Shown here: positions 35,376 through 45,785 of the stretch, piece by piece
Numbering within the stretch: the first letter of the stretch is position 1
Layout of the letters: every line of letters starts with the position of its first letter
NCBI GenBank assembly: GCA_020637795.1
Contig: JACKJT010000002.1
Coordinates: 558,001 to 622,000 of the forward strand
Source: Hoeflea sp.
GTDB lineage: Bacteria; Pseudomonadota; Alphaproteobacteria; Rhizobiales; Rhizobiaceae
Direction of reading: 5' to 3'
Length of the DNA: 64,000 nt
The notes under the pieces: generated by a model
What the model saw: only the letters and a program-made list of their open reading frames with translations
What the model was told of the DNA's origin: nothing
Databases searched by the model: none
Program-made: the position numbers and the translations under genes

Positions 35376-37360
35376 CAGAATGCACTCCCGAGCATCATCC
35401 ATGTGACAAGCGCTGCAATTCCGATCAGCATCACGAAGGCGTAGTGGTAAAGATATCCGGTCTGCAGCCGGACAACCCGGCCGGTGATGTCCTGCACCCG
35501 TGCGGCAATGCCGTTCGGGCCGTAGCCATCGATGACGCGGCCGTCACCCTGTTTCCACAGGAAGGTGCCGAGCCATTTTGCAGGGCGGACGAAGATGAAA
35601 TCGTAAAGCTCGTCAAAGTACCATTTGTTGAGCAGGAACCGGTAGAGCATCTGATGATCCTCGGCCAGCCGCTTCGGCGTCTCCGGCGAGCGGATGTAGA
35701 AGTACCAGGCGGTCAGCAGCCCCAGCAGCATGGCCACGAACGGGCTCAGCTTCACCCACAACGGCACGTGGTGGAATTCCTCGAGGATCTCGTTCTCGGC
35801 GCCGGTGAACAGCGCGCCCTTCCAGAACTCGGCATATGCATGCCCGAAGAAGAATTCCTTGAACACCACGCCGGCAAACAGCGCGCCGACGGCCAGGATG
35901 AACAGCGGCACCAGCATCACCATCGGCGATTCATGGGCGTGGTGCATAACGTCCGCCGACGCGCGCGGCTTGCCGTGGAACGTCATGAAGATCAGCCGCC
36001 AGGAATAGAAGCTGGTAAACAGCGCCGCGATCACCAGCAGGCCGAAGGCGACGCCGGCGGCGGAGTTGTGCGCCACGTAGGCGGACTCGATGATGATGTC
36101 CTTGGAGAAGAACCCGGCGGTGCCGATCACCGTGCCGGGGATCCCGACGCCGGTCAGCGCGATCGTGCCGATGATCATCATCCAGTAGGTGAGCGGGATC
36201 TTCTTCCTCAGCCCGCCCATGCGCCGCATGTCCTGCTCGTCGGAGACGGCATGGATCACCGAGCCGGCGCCAAGGAACAGAAGCGCCTTGAAAAAGGCAT
36301 GCGTGAACAGGTGGAAGATCGCTCCGCCATAAGCACCGATGCCCAGCGCCACGAACATGTAGCCGAGCTGCGAACAGGTCGAATAGGCGATCACCCGCTT
36401 GATGTCGTTCTGCACCAGGCCGACGGTGGCGGCGAAGAAGGCGGTGATGGCGCCGATCCAGGTCACGAAGGTCAGCGCGTCGGGCGAATGCTCGAACACC
36501 GGCGACATGCGGGCGACCAGGAACACGCCGGCCGTCACCATGGTCGCGGCGTGGATCAGCGCCGACACCGGGGTCGGGCCTTCCATCGCGTCCGGCAGCC
36601 AGGTGTGCAGCAGGAACTGCGCCGACTTGCCCATGGCGCCCATGAACAGAAGCAGGCAGACGCCGGTCAGCGCATGCGCCTTGTCGAGATGCATGCCGAA
36701 CAGCGTCAGCACGGTCTCGCTGCTCTCTGCGCCTTCCGCCGGAAGATAGTCGGCGACGCCGGCGAAGATCGCGTCGAACGAAGCCGAACCGAACAGCACG
36801 AACAGGCCGAAGATGCCGAGCAGGAAGCCGAAGTCGCCGACTCGGTTGACGATGAACGCCTTCATTGCCGCGGCATTGGCGGACGGCTTCTTGTACCAGA
36901 AACCGATCAGCAGATAGGAGGCGACGCCGACGCCTTCCCAGCCGAAGAACATCTGCAGCAGGTTGTCTGACGTCACCAGCATCAGCATGGCGAAGGTGAA
37001 GAACGACAGGTAGGCGAAGAACCGCGGACGGTGCGGGTCATGATGCATGTAGCCGATCGAATAGACATGGACCAGGCAGGACACGGTGTTGACCACCACC
37101 AGCATCACCGCGGTCAGCGTGTCGATCCTGAGCGCCCACTCGACATTGAGCGCGCCTGAATCGATCCAGCGCATGATCGGCACGCGAACCGTCTCGCCGT
37201 CGCCCATGGCAACCGTGAAGAAGGCCACCCAGGACAGCAATGCGGCAACGATCAGGAACAGCGTGGTGACATATTCCGAGGCCTTTGCGCCGATGGCGCG
37301 GCCACCGAAACCCGCGATCAGCGCGCCGATGAGAGGAAGAAAGACGATAGCTTGGTACAT
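35375..37360 (-). CDS. nuoL: NADH-quinone oxidoreductase subunit L
   Basis: Distal antiporter-like subunit of complex I with the long lateral helix. The 661-residue product has LPDAMEGPTPVSALIHAATMVTAGVF, FFGWEGVGVASYLLIGFWY (conserved Glu) and DIKRVIAYSTCSQLGYMFVALG. The C-terminal 100 residues form the amphipathic lateral helix and an end anchor. It begins 7 bases after nuoK. Confidence 0.96.
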   Translation of the reverse strand: MYQAIVFLPLIGALIAGFGGRAIGAKASEYVTTLFLIVAALLSWVAFFTVAMGDGETVRVPIMRWIDSGALNVEWALRIDTLTAVMLVVVNTVSCLVHVYSIGYMHHDPHRPRFFAYLSFFTFAMLMLVTSDNLLQMFFGWEGVGVASYLLIGFWYKKPSANAAAMKAFIVNRVGDFGFLLGIFGLFVLFGSASFDAIFAGVADYLPAEGAESSETVLTLFGMHLDKAHALTGVCLLLFMGAMGKSAQFLLHTWLPDAMEGPTPVSALIHAATMVTAGVFLVARMSPVFEHSPDALTFVTWIGAITAFFAATVGLVQNDIKRVIAYSTCSQLGYMFVALGIGAYGGAIFHLFTHAFFKALLFLGAGSVIHAVSDEQDMRRMGGLRKKIPLTYWMMIIGTIALTGVGIPGTVIGTAGFFSKDIIIESAYVAHNSAAGVAFGLLVIAALFTSFYSWRLIFMTFHGKPRASADVMHHAHESPMVMLVPLFILAVGALFAGVVFKEFFFGHAYAEFWKGALFTGAENEILEEFHHVPLWVKLSPFVAMLLGLLTAWYFYIRSPETPKRLAEDHQMLYRFLLNKWYFDELYDFIFVRPAKWLGTFLWKQGDGRVIDGYGPNGIAARVQDITGRVVRLQTGYLYHYAFVMLIGIAALVTWMMLGSAF

Positions 37361-37367
37361 GGCTCTC

Positions 37368-37676
37368 TCAGCCCTTCATCATGTTGACGTCTTCCACGGC
37401 AATGGAGCCGCGGTTGCGATAGAAGACGACGAGAATGGCAAGCCCGATCGCCGCTTCCGCCGCAGCCACCGTCAGGATCAGGAGCGCGAACACCTGGCCG
37501 ACGATGTCATTGAGGTGCATCGAGAACGCCACCATGTTCAGATTGACGGCAAGCAGGATGAGCTCGACCGACATCAGGATGACGATGACGTTCTTGCGGT
37601 TCAGGAAGATCCCGAAAATACCGAGCGTGAACAGGATCGCGCTGACAGTCAGGTAGTGGGAGAGGCCGATTTCCAT
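37368..37676 (-). CDS. nuoK: NADH-quinone oxidoreductase subunit K
   Basis: Small membrane subunit of complex I (102 residues, three helices). The family block VIVILMSVELILLAVNLNMVAFS contains the first conserved membrane Glu; VAAAEAAIGLAILVVFYRNRG contains the second. It lies between nuoJ and nuoL. Confidence 0.95.
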   Translation of the reverse strand: MEIGLSHYLTVSAILFTLGIFGIFLNRKNVIVILMSVELILLAVNLNMVAFSMHLNDIVGQVFALLILTVAAAEAAIGLAILVVFYRNRGSIAVEDVNMMKG

Positions 37677-37702
37677 GCGATTGTTCCTTCACGTCCCCGC
37701 GT

Positions 37703-38317
37703 TCAAATGCCCTGGCCGGGCTTGACCTTGACCACCTCGATGGCGGTCTCCGGTGTCCGGGCGACCTGCTGGTTGATGTCTTGCCGCTTGATGTGTTCAC
37801 GATGCCTGAGCGTCAGCACGATGGCGCCGATCATGGCCACCAGAAGCACCATGCCGGCGATCTGGAAATAGAAGATGTAGTCGGTGTAGAGCACGTCGCC
37901 GAGCGCCTGGGTGTTGGTGCGCTCGCTCAGCGCCGGGATCGGGCTGGCGCCGCTGCCGGCGGCTGCCGGGTGGAACGCGTTGCCCGCCAGCACGATGATC
38001 AGCTCGGCTGCCAGGATGATCCCGACCAGTGCGCCCACCGGCGCATATTCGAGCGCGCCCGACTTCATCTCGGCGAAGTCCACGTCCAGCATCATGACGA
38101 CGAACAGGAACAGCACCGCCACGGCGCCGACATAGACCACCAGCAGGATCATCGCCAGGAACTCGGCGCCGGTAAGCAGGAACAGGCCGGCCGCGTTGAA
38201 GAAGGTGAGGATCAGGAACAAAACGGAATGCACCGGATTGCGCGCCGCGATCACCATGAAGGCGGAAGCCACTGCCACGAAGGCAAACAAATAGAAAAAC
38301 AGAGCCTGCAGACCCAT
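37703..38317 (-). CDS. nuoJ: NADH-quinone oxidoreductase subunit J
   Basis: Membrane subunit of complex I, 204 residues and five helices. RNPVHSVLFLILTFFNAAGLFLL and EFLAMILLVVYVGAVAVLFLFVVMML are diagnostic. A 144-base gap separates it from nuoI; this contains a GC-rich hairpin but no gene. Confidence 0.95.
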   Translation of the reverse strand: MGLQALFFYLFAFVAVASAFMVIAARNPVHSVLFLILTFFNAAGLFLLTGAEFLAMILLVVYVGAVAVLFLFVVMMLDVDFAEMKSGALEYAPVGALVGIILAAELIIVLAGNAFHPAAAGSGASPIPALSERTNTQALGDVLYTDYIFYFQIAGMVLLVAMIGAIVLTLRHREHIKRQDINQQVARTPETAIEVVKVKPGQGI

Positions 38318-38427
38318 GATCGGCGCCTTTTCGTCTTTCCCCCGAGTGACAGGAACCCCTTGTTCCCGCCCCGAATTGAGGTGGGATTGGCCAAAGCCGT
38401 CCCCTGCCCCCGCATGTGAATTCAGAA

Positions 38428-38451
38428 CGGCGCGCCCGGAATGGTGCGCCG
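38428..38451 (-). other. Intercistronic hairpin between nuoI and nuoJ
   Basis: CGGCGC and GCGCCG form a six-base stem around a 12-base loop just after the nuoI stop codon. There is no T run, so an mRNA-stabilising role is more likely than termination. Confidence 0.3.
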
Positions 38452-38461
38452 CTCCGGTGTC

Positions 38462-38947
38462 TTACCTGTAGGGCGAATCCATCGCGATGTTGCGAGCGAT
38501 TTCCCGTTCCCAGCGGTCGCCATTGGCGAGCAGCCGGTCCTTGTCGTAGTAGAGTTCTTCGCGCGTTTCCGTCGCGAATTCGAAGTTCGGTCCCTCGACG
38601 ATCGCGTCGACCGGACAGGCTTCCTGGCAGAAGCCGCAATAGATGCACTTCACCATGTCGATGTCGTAGCGCACCGTGCGGCGCGTGCCGTCGTTGCGCC
38701 GCGGGCCGGCCTCGATGGTGATCGCCTGCGCCGGGCAGATGGCCTCGCACAGCTTGCAGGCGATGCAGCGTTCCTCGCCGTTCGGATAACGGCGCAGCGC
38801 ATGTTCGCCACGGAAGCGCGGGCTGACGGGCCCCTTCTCGTTCGGGTAGTTCACGGTCGCTTTCGGCGCGAAGAAATAACGCATCGACAGGAAGAACGCG
38901 CCGACGAATTCCTTCAGGAACAGCGATTTTGCGGCTTGAGCCAACAT
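38462..38947 (-). CDS. nuoI: NADH-quinone oxidoreductase subunit I
   Basis: Peripheral-arm subunit carrying two [4Fe-4S] clusters (N6a, N6b). The 161-residue product has two ferredoxin-type motifs: CIACKLCEAICPAQAI and CIYCGFCQEACPVDAI. RGEHALRRYPNGEERC precedes the first. Confidence 0.97.
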   Translation of the reverse strand: MLAQAAKSLFLKEFVGAFFLSMRYFFAPKATVNYPNEKGPVSPRFRGEHALRRYPNGEERCIACKLCEAICPAQAITIEAGPRRNDGTRRTVRYDIDMVKCIYCGFCQEACPVDAIVEGPNFEFATETREELYYDKDRLLANGDRWEREIARNIAMDSPYR

Positions 38948-39005
38948 GGTCAGTCTCCGCTCTTTCCGGGCTGCATCAGCCCGCTTGTTAAAATGGTGGT
39001 CGGGA

Positions 39006-40052
39006 TCACGGCGCGGTCCCCGTCAGCTTGAGCACGAAGGCCACGATCACCAGCATGCCGAGCGAGATCGGCAGGAAGACTTTCCAGCCAAGCCGCATCA
39101 GCTGGTCGTAGCGGTAGCGCGGCACGAAGGCCTTGACCATCGAGAACATGAAGAACACCAGGCAGGCCTTGAGCACGAACCAGATGATGCCCGGGACCCA
39201 GTTGAGGAACCACACGTCCAGCGGTGGCAGCCAGCCGCCCAGGAACAGGATCGTGGTGAGCGCGCACATCAGAACGATTGCCGCATACTCGCCGAGCATG
39301 AACATCATGTAGGGCGTCGAGCCGTATTCGACCATGAAGCCCGCCACCAGTTCCGACTCCGCTTCCGGAAGGTCGAAGGGCGGACGGTTGGTCTCGGCCA
39401 GCGCCGAAATGAAGAAGATGATGAACAGCGGGAACAGCGCGAACCAGTGCCAGTCGAAGAGCGAGTTCGGCAGGCCGATCCGGGTGCCGATGCCGTCGGC
39501 CTGCGCCATCACGATGTCGGTGAGGTTGAGCGAGCCGACGCAGAGCAGAACGGCGACGATGACGAAACCGATCGAGACTTCGTAGGACACCATCTGCGCG
39601 GCGGAGCGGAGCGCGCCGAGGAACGGGTATTTCGAGTTCGAGGCCCAGCCGCCCATGATGATGCCGTAGACCTCGAGCGAGGAAATGGCAAAGACGAACA
39701 GGATGCCGACATTGATGTCGGCAATCACCCAGCCGGCGTCGAACGGAATCACCGCCCAGGTTGCCAGCGCCAGAGTCACCGCCACTAAGGGCGCCAGCAG
39801 GAACACGCCCTTGTTGGCGCCCGACGGGATCACCGGCTCCTTGAAGACGAACTTCAGAAGGTCGGCAAACGACTGGAACAGGCCCCAGGGGCCGACCACG
39901 TTCGGGCCGCGGCGCAGCTGCACGGCAGCCCAGATCTTGCGGTCGGCGTAAAGGATGTAGGCGATGAACAAAAGCAGCGCCACCAGCACCAGCAGCGACT
40001 GCGCCAGAATGATGGCCCCGGGCCAGACATAAGTTGTGATGAAACCGTCCAT
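39006..40052 (-). CDS. nuoH: NADH-quinone oxidoreductase subunit H
   Basis: Membrane subunit at the quinone site, 348 residues and eight helices. Diagnostic blocks: RRGPNVVGPWGLFQSFADLLKF, GWASNSKYPFLGALRSAAQMVSYE, and ETNRPPFDLPEAESELVAGF with conserved quinone-channel acids. The ATG at 40052 lies 14 bases after the nuoG stop; 20 open codons upstream would overlap nuoG and are not chosen. Confidence 0.95.
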   Translation of the reverse strand: MDGFITTYVWPGAIILAQSLLVLVALLLFIAYILYADRKIWAAVQLRRGPNVVGPWGLFQSFADLLKFVFKEPVIPSGANKGVFLLAPLVAVTLALATWAVIPFDAGWVIADINVGILFVFAISSLEVYGIIMGGWASNSKYPFLGALRSAAQMVSYEVSIGFVIVAVLLCVGSLNLTDIVMAQADGIGTRIGLPNSLFDWHWFALFPLFIIFFISALAETNRPPFDLPEAESELVAGFMVEYGSTPYMMFMLGEYAAIVLMCALTTILFLGGWLPPLDVWFLNWVPGIIWFVLKACLVFFMFSMVKAFVPRYRYDQLMRLGWKVFLPISLGMLVIVAFVLKLTGTAP

Positions 40053-40066
40053 GATGTTTCCCGCCC

Positions 40067-42148
40067 TTATTCCGCCGCCACTGCCTTGGCGGTCTTCGCC
40101 AAGGCCGAGCATTCAGCCATCACTGCAGATGCGCGTGCGATCGGGTTGGTCAAATAGAAGTCTTTGACCGCAGACGCAAACGCCGATTTGTTCATCCGGC
40201 CCGCTTTCTTCGCAATTGCGGCAATTGCGCCGCTGTCGCCGGTGGAAATCATGTCGATTTCGGCAAAATGCGGATACTCGGCGTAGAGCGCGGCGCGCAA
40301 TGCGACGAGCGAATCATAGGGCAGCTTCTTGCCCAGCACGTCCGAAAGTGCCCTCAAGATGGCCCAGTCTTCACGCGCCTCGCCCGGTGCGAAGGCGGCG
40401 CGGCTGCCAAGCTGCACCCGGCCCTCGGTGTTGACGTAGGTGCCGGATTTTTCCGTGTAGGTCGCGGCTGGCAGGATCACGTCGGCATGATGCGCGCCGT
40501 TGTCGCCATGCGTGCCGATATAGACGGTGAAGCCGGCGGTCTTCTTGGTGAAGTCGAGCTCGTCCGCACCCAGAAGGAACAGCACGTCCGTGCCTGTCAG
40601 CATGGCTGCGGCATCCAGACCGCCCGCGCCCGGCACCAGGCCGAGATCGAGACCGCCGACGCGCGCGGCCGCCGTGTGCAGCACCGCAAACCCGTTCCAG
40701 TCGCCCTTCACCGCGCCAACCGCCTCGGCGAGCTTGGCGGCGTTGGCGAGAACGCCCGCGCAATCGCCGCGCGCCAGTGCGCCCTGGCCGATGATGATCA
40801 TCGGCTTCTTGGCGCGCTTCAGCTTGGCCGCAAACTTGTTGGTGCCGTCGACCAGTTCCTTAAGCGTCTCCGGACCGGCGCCGAGATATTCGTGGCCGTA
40901 GCGCAGATCCGCCTGTTCGCCGATCAGCCCGATCGGCAGGTCGCCCATCCGCCAGCGCTTGCGGATGCGGGCGTTCAGGATCGCGGCTTCACGGCGCGGA
41001 TTGGAGCCGATGATCAGGATCGCGTCCGCGTCCTCGATGCCTTCAATGGTCGGATTGAAGATGTAGCTGGCGCGGCCGAGCGACGGATCGAGCGCCGCGC
41101 CATCCTGGCGGCAATCGATGTTGGCCGAGCCGAGCGAGGCAATCAGCGCCTTGAGCGCGTACATTTCCTCGACCGCCGCCAGATCACCGGCAATCGCGCC
41201 GATCTTCTCCGGCTTGGTGCCGGCAACCGCGGTCGCGATCGCGCCGAAGGCCTCGCCCCAGGAGGCGGCTTCCAGGCGGCCGTTGCGGCGCACGTAAGGC
41301 CGGTCGAGACGCTGCGTACGCAGCCCGTCCCAGATGAAGCGGGTCTTGTCCGAAATCCATTCCTCGTTGATCGCCTCGTTGACACGCGGCATCACCCGCA
41401 TCACTTCGCGGCCGCGGGTGTCGACCCGGATCGCCGAGCCGACGGCGTCCATGACGTCGATCGATTCGGTCTTGTTGAGCTCCCATGGCCGCGCCTGGAA
41501 GGCATAGGGTCGCGAGGTCAGCGCTCCGACCGGGCAGAGGTCGATGACGTTGCCCTGCAGTTCCGAGCTCATCGCATGTTCGAGATAGGTGGTGATCTCG
41601 GCGTCCTCGCCGCGACCGATCAGGCCGAGCTCGGAAATGCCCGCCACTTCGGTGGTGAAGCGAACACAGCGCGTACAGTGAATGCAGCGGTTCATGATCG
41701 TCTTGACCAGCGGTCCGATATACTTGTCTTCGACCGCACGCTTGTTTTCCGCGTAGCGCGAATTGTCCATGCCGAAGGCCATGGCCTGGTCCTGCAGGTC
41801 GCATTCGCCGCCCTGGTCGCAGATCGGGCAGTCGAGCGGATGGTTGATGAGCAGGAACTCCATCACCCCTTCGCGCGCCTTCTTGACCATCGGCGTATTG
41901 GTGAACACTTCCGGCGCTTCGCCGTTCGGTCCGGGGCGCAGGTCGCGCACGCCCATGGCGCAGGAGGCGGCAGGCTTGGGCGGTCCGCCCTTCACCTCGA
42001 CCAGGCACATCCGGCAATTGCCGGCAATCGACAGTCGTTCGTGAAAACAGAACCGCGGCACTTCCGCGCCGGCCTCCTCACACGCCTGCAACAGCGTGTA
42101 GTGATCCGGCACTTCGATCTCGTTTCCATCAACCTTGATCTTGGCCAT
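40067..42148 (-). CDS. nuoG: NADH-quinone oxidoreductase subunit G
   Basis: Largest peripheral subunit, 693 residues. The N-terminal [2Fe-2S] domain has CFHERLSIAGNCRMCLVE; the His-liganded N5 cluster block is HPLDCPICDQGGECDLQDQ, and the N4 motif is CIHCTRCVRF. A molybdopterin-oxidoreductase-like domain follows from about residue 220 and serves structurally. A final Cys (DLCPVGAL) completes the N4 set. Confidence 0.96.
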   Translation of the reverse strand: MAKIKVDGNEIEVPDHYTLLQACEEAGAEVPRFCFHERLSIAGNCRMCLVEVKGGPPKPAASCAMGVRDLRPGPNGEAPEVFTNTPMVKKAREGVMEFLLINHPLDCPICDQGGECDLQDQAMAFGMDNSRYAENKRAVEDKYIGPLVKTIMNRCIHCTRCVRFTTEVAGISELGLIGRGEDAEITTYLEHAMSSELQGNVIDLCPVGALTSRPYAFQARPWELNKTESIDVMDAVGSAIRVDTRGREVMRVMPRVNEAINEEWISDKTRFIWDGLRTQRLDRPYVRRNGRLEAASWGEAFGAIATAVAGTKPEKIGAIAGDLAAVEEMYALKALIASLGSANIDCRQDGAALDPSLGRASYIFNPTIEGIEDADAILIIGSNPRREAAILNARIRKRWRMGDLPIGLIGEQADLRYGHEYLGAGPETLKELVDGTNKFAAKLKRAKKPMIIIGQGALARGDCAGVLANAAKLAEAVGAVKGDWNGFAVLHTAAARVGGLDLGLVPGAGGLDAAAMLTGTDVLFLLGADELDFTKKTAGFTVYIGTHGDNGAHHADVILPAATYTEKSGTYVNTEGRVQLGSRAAFAPGEAREDWAILRALSDVLGKKLPYDSLVALRAALYAEYPHFAEIDMISTGDSGAIAAIAKKAGRMNKSAFASAVKDFYLTNPIARASAVMAECSALAKTAKAVAAE

Positions 42149-42256
42149 GCAAGCAGTCCTACCTTTGCGAACGGTCCCAGCGACCGCGTACCATCCCTCA
42201 CCGGGACCTGAATGTGTTTCGCCGGGCGGCGGTCAGACCGCCCGGCTTTGTAATGT

Positions 42257-43108
42257 CTAGTCGGCGGTTGCCCCGCCCTTTGCCAGCGCGCCGGCCTGAT
42301 CAATCCAGTTGTCCCGGCCGATCCTGCCGCTGAACTGGAGGTAATCGTCGACCCAGGCCGCCTCTTCCGGCTGCCATGCCGCGATCTGGGCGAATGTCCA
42401 GATCCCCAGCCCGTTCAGAACCTGCTCGAGCTTCGGGCCGACGCCGGAAATCAGCTTGAGATCGTCCGGATTTTCCGGCTTCTCGATTTCGGCCGGACGG
42501 CGAAAGTCCTCGGGCTGCAACACCGCTGCGGCTTCTGTCTTCGGGGCAGCTTTGGCAACGGTTGCTGTCTCGCTTGCCACCGCTGCGGCAACCTCGGCAT
42601 CCGACTTCAGCTTCTCGACCGCAGCAACTGTCTTGGCCGGGACAGCGGCCTTTTCGGCCTTTGCCTTGACAGCCTTCGGTTTCGCGGACTTTGCCGGGGC
42701 CGCCTTCGCCTCGACCTCCGCCGGAGCCGCTTTTACGGCCGGCTTCAGCGCGACGACGTCGGCGCTCGCGGCCCTGACGGCCGGCCGGGCAGCCTCTGCC
42801 GCCTCGGCTTCGTCCTCTTCAGGCGCCAGATCCTCGGCCAGCGTCGGCACGATCCAGCTGAGATCGGGCTTTGCGCCCAGCACCGCACCCTGGCTCTGCA
42901 TGGCCGCCTGCATGGTGCCCATCATCATGCCGGTCATCTGCCCGGCAATGCCGAAACCGATTGCCGTCGCCGCAGCAGCCGCGCCCAACGGATAGACCAT
43001 CAGCGGCGAGACAGGGAAGTCTGCCGCTTTGGTCCAGTCAGTCATGGCGCTCGCCGGTTTCATCATCTCGCTCATGTTCAAGTCTGTGGGAAAAGAAAAC
43101 ATCGACAT
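42257..43108 (-). CDS. Complex I operon protein with NuoE-type C-terminal helix-hairpin-helix domain
   Basis: The 283-residue protein lies between nuoF and nuoG. Its N-terminus (about residues 1-75) is Met-, Ala- and Gly-rich with an amphipathic or hydrophobic stretch (LMVYPLGAAAAATAIGFGIAGQ). A low-complexity Ala/Lys/Val-rich linker fills residues about 95-205. The last 60 residues (DDLKLISGVGPKLEQVL through DNWIDQAGALAKGG) closely match the C-terminal domain of NuoE in this operon. SGVGPK is a helix-hairpin-helix-type motif. The start at 43108 has AAGGAG upstream. Function is unknown; the position suggests a complex I accessory or assembly role. The linker looks like one that tolerates drift. 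Confidence 0.75.
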   Translation of the reverse strand: MSMFSFPTDLNMSEMMKPASAMTDWTKAADFPVSPLMVYPLGAAAAATAIGFGIAGQMTGMMMGTMQAAMQSQGAVLGAKPDLSWIVPTLAEDLAPEEDEAEAAEAARPAVRAASADVVALKPAVKAAPAEVEAKAAPAKSAKPKAVKAKAEKAAVPAKTVAAVEKLKSDAEVAAAVASETATVAKAAPKTEAAAVLQPEDFRRPAEIEKPENPDDLKLISGVGPKLEQVLNGLGIWTFAQIAAWQPEEAAWVDDYLQFSGRIGRDNWIDQAGALAKGGATAD

Positions 43109-43187
43109 CAGTCTCTCCTTAGTCGTCTGTTGGCTCTCATCCCTTGTGACGTTTCCTGGTCTTCCCGGGCCCGATGTAACGGGCCTC

Positions 43188-44495
<1,308 letters not shown>

Positions 44496-44504
44496 CATTC
44501 ACCT

Positions 44505-45701
44505 CTATCGCGGCTTCTTGCCGAAGACCTTGATGTACTCGGCCTCGCCACCCTTGGCCAGCGCCTTGGCCTGTTTGAGCCAGTCCTCGCGCTCGATGCG
44601 GCCCTTGAACTTCAGATACCCGTCAATCCAGTCCCGCTCTGCCTTCTTCCACGAAGCGACTTGCGCGAACGTGTAGATGCCGAGCGAATGCAGGATGCCC
44701 TCGATCTTCGGTCCGACGCCCGAGATCATCTTCAGGTCATCGACCTGCGCCGGCTTTGCGATTCCGGCCGGGCGGTTCTTGTCGTCCACCGATGCCACAG
44801 CGGTGGCTGGGGCCGGCTTCGCCGCGGCCTTTGCAGCCGGTGCGGACTTCGATGCGGCCTTCGCAGGTGCGACCGCCTTGGCCGTTGCCGACGCCTTGCG
44901 GGCCGCACTCACCTTCGGCGCTTCCTTGGCCGAAGCTGCCGTCTTCGCATCGGCCTTCACATTGGCTTTCGCCTTGGCCGGGGACTTGGTTGCCGTCTCG
45001 GTGGCGACCGACTTGGGGCGTGCCGCCTTGGTCGCAGCCGGCGACTTGGCCTTGGCCGACGTCTTGGCGCTGCTCTTGGCACCCGGCTTGATTTCCTCGG
45101 TCAGGCTGGTCAGACCGCCCGCCGGCGCCGAATAGATCCGGTCGATCTGCGGTCCCGGACGGATTTCCTCCGGCCGTCCCGCCTCGAACCGGTCGATGAT
45201 GTAGGCCAGACGCTCGGGCGTCAGGTCCTCGAACGAATCCTTGAAGATCATCACCATAGGCGCGTTAACGCAGGCGCCCTGGCACTCGACCTCTTCCCAG
45301 GACAGCGTCCCGCTGTCGTTGAGGTGGAAGGGTTCGGGATGGATCTTGCTGCGGCAGACATCCATCAGCGCTTCCGAGCCGCGCAGCATGCACGGCGTGG
45401 TGCCGCAAACCTGGACATGGGCGCGCGTGCCAACCGGCTTCAACTGGAACTGGGTGTAGAAAGTCGCCACTTCGAGCGCCCGGATATAGGGCATGCCCAG
45501 CATGTCGGCGATGGTCTCGATCGCCCGCTTGGTCACCCAGCCGTCCTGCTCCTGGGCCAGCATCAAGAGCGGGATCACCGCCGATTGAGCCCGCTCCTTC
45601 GGGTACTTCTTGATCCAGACCTTCGCCTGCGCGGCAAATTCGCGGTTGAAGGCGAATTCCGCTGGCTGGACACTCTCTTCGGCAAGTCGACGAACGGACA
45701 T
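44505..45701 (-). CDS. nuoE: NADH-quinone oxidoreductase subunit E with extended C-terminus
   Basis: Residues 1-190 are a normal NuoE thioredoxin-like subunit with [2Fe-2S] cluster N1a ligands in VCGTTPCMLRG and VECQGACVNAP. A repetitive Ala/Lys/Ser-rich linker (about residues 205-325) and a C-terminal helix-hairpin-helix-like domain (DDLKMISGVGPKIEGIL to LKQAKALAKGG) follow, making 398 residues against about 170-240 for most NuoE proteins. The same terminal domain ends the protein encoded at 42257-43108. The start at 45701 (MSVRRLAEE) matches the conserved beginning; Shine-Dalgarno match is weak (GAAGAG). Confidence 0.93.
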   Translation of the reverse strand: MSVRRLAEESVQPAEFAFNREFAAQAKVWIKKYPKERAQSAVIPLLMLAQEQDGWVTKRAIETIADMLGMPYIRALEVATFYTQFQLKPVGTRAHVQVCGTTPCMLRGSEALMDVCRSKIHPEPFHLNDSGTLSWEEVECQGACVNAPMVMIFKDSFEDLTPERLAYIIDRFEAGRPEEIRPGPQIDRIYSAPAGGLTSLTEEIKPGAKSSAKTSAKAKSPAATKAARPKSVATETATKSPAKAKANVKADAKTAASAKEAPKVSAARKASATAKAVAPAKAASKSAPAAKAAAKPAPATAVASVDDKNRPAGIAKPAQVDDLKMISGVGPKIEGILHSLGIYTFAQVASWKKAERDWIDGYLKFKGRIEREDWLKQAKALAKGGEAEYIKVFGKKPR

Positions 45702-45785
45702 GATGAACTCTTCTGTCTTATTTCCGGCCTGTTGGATTTCGCCGAGCGGCGACCTGGTCATGGATGCAAGGGTTCGATGCGGCTT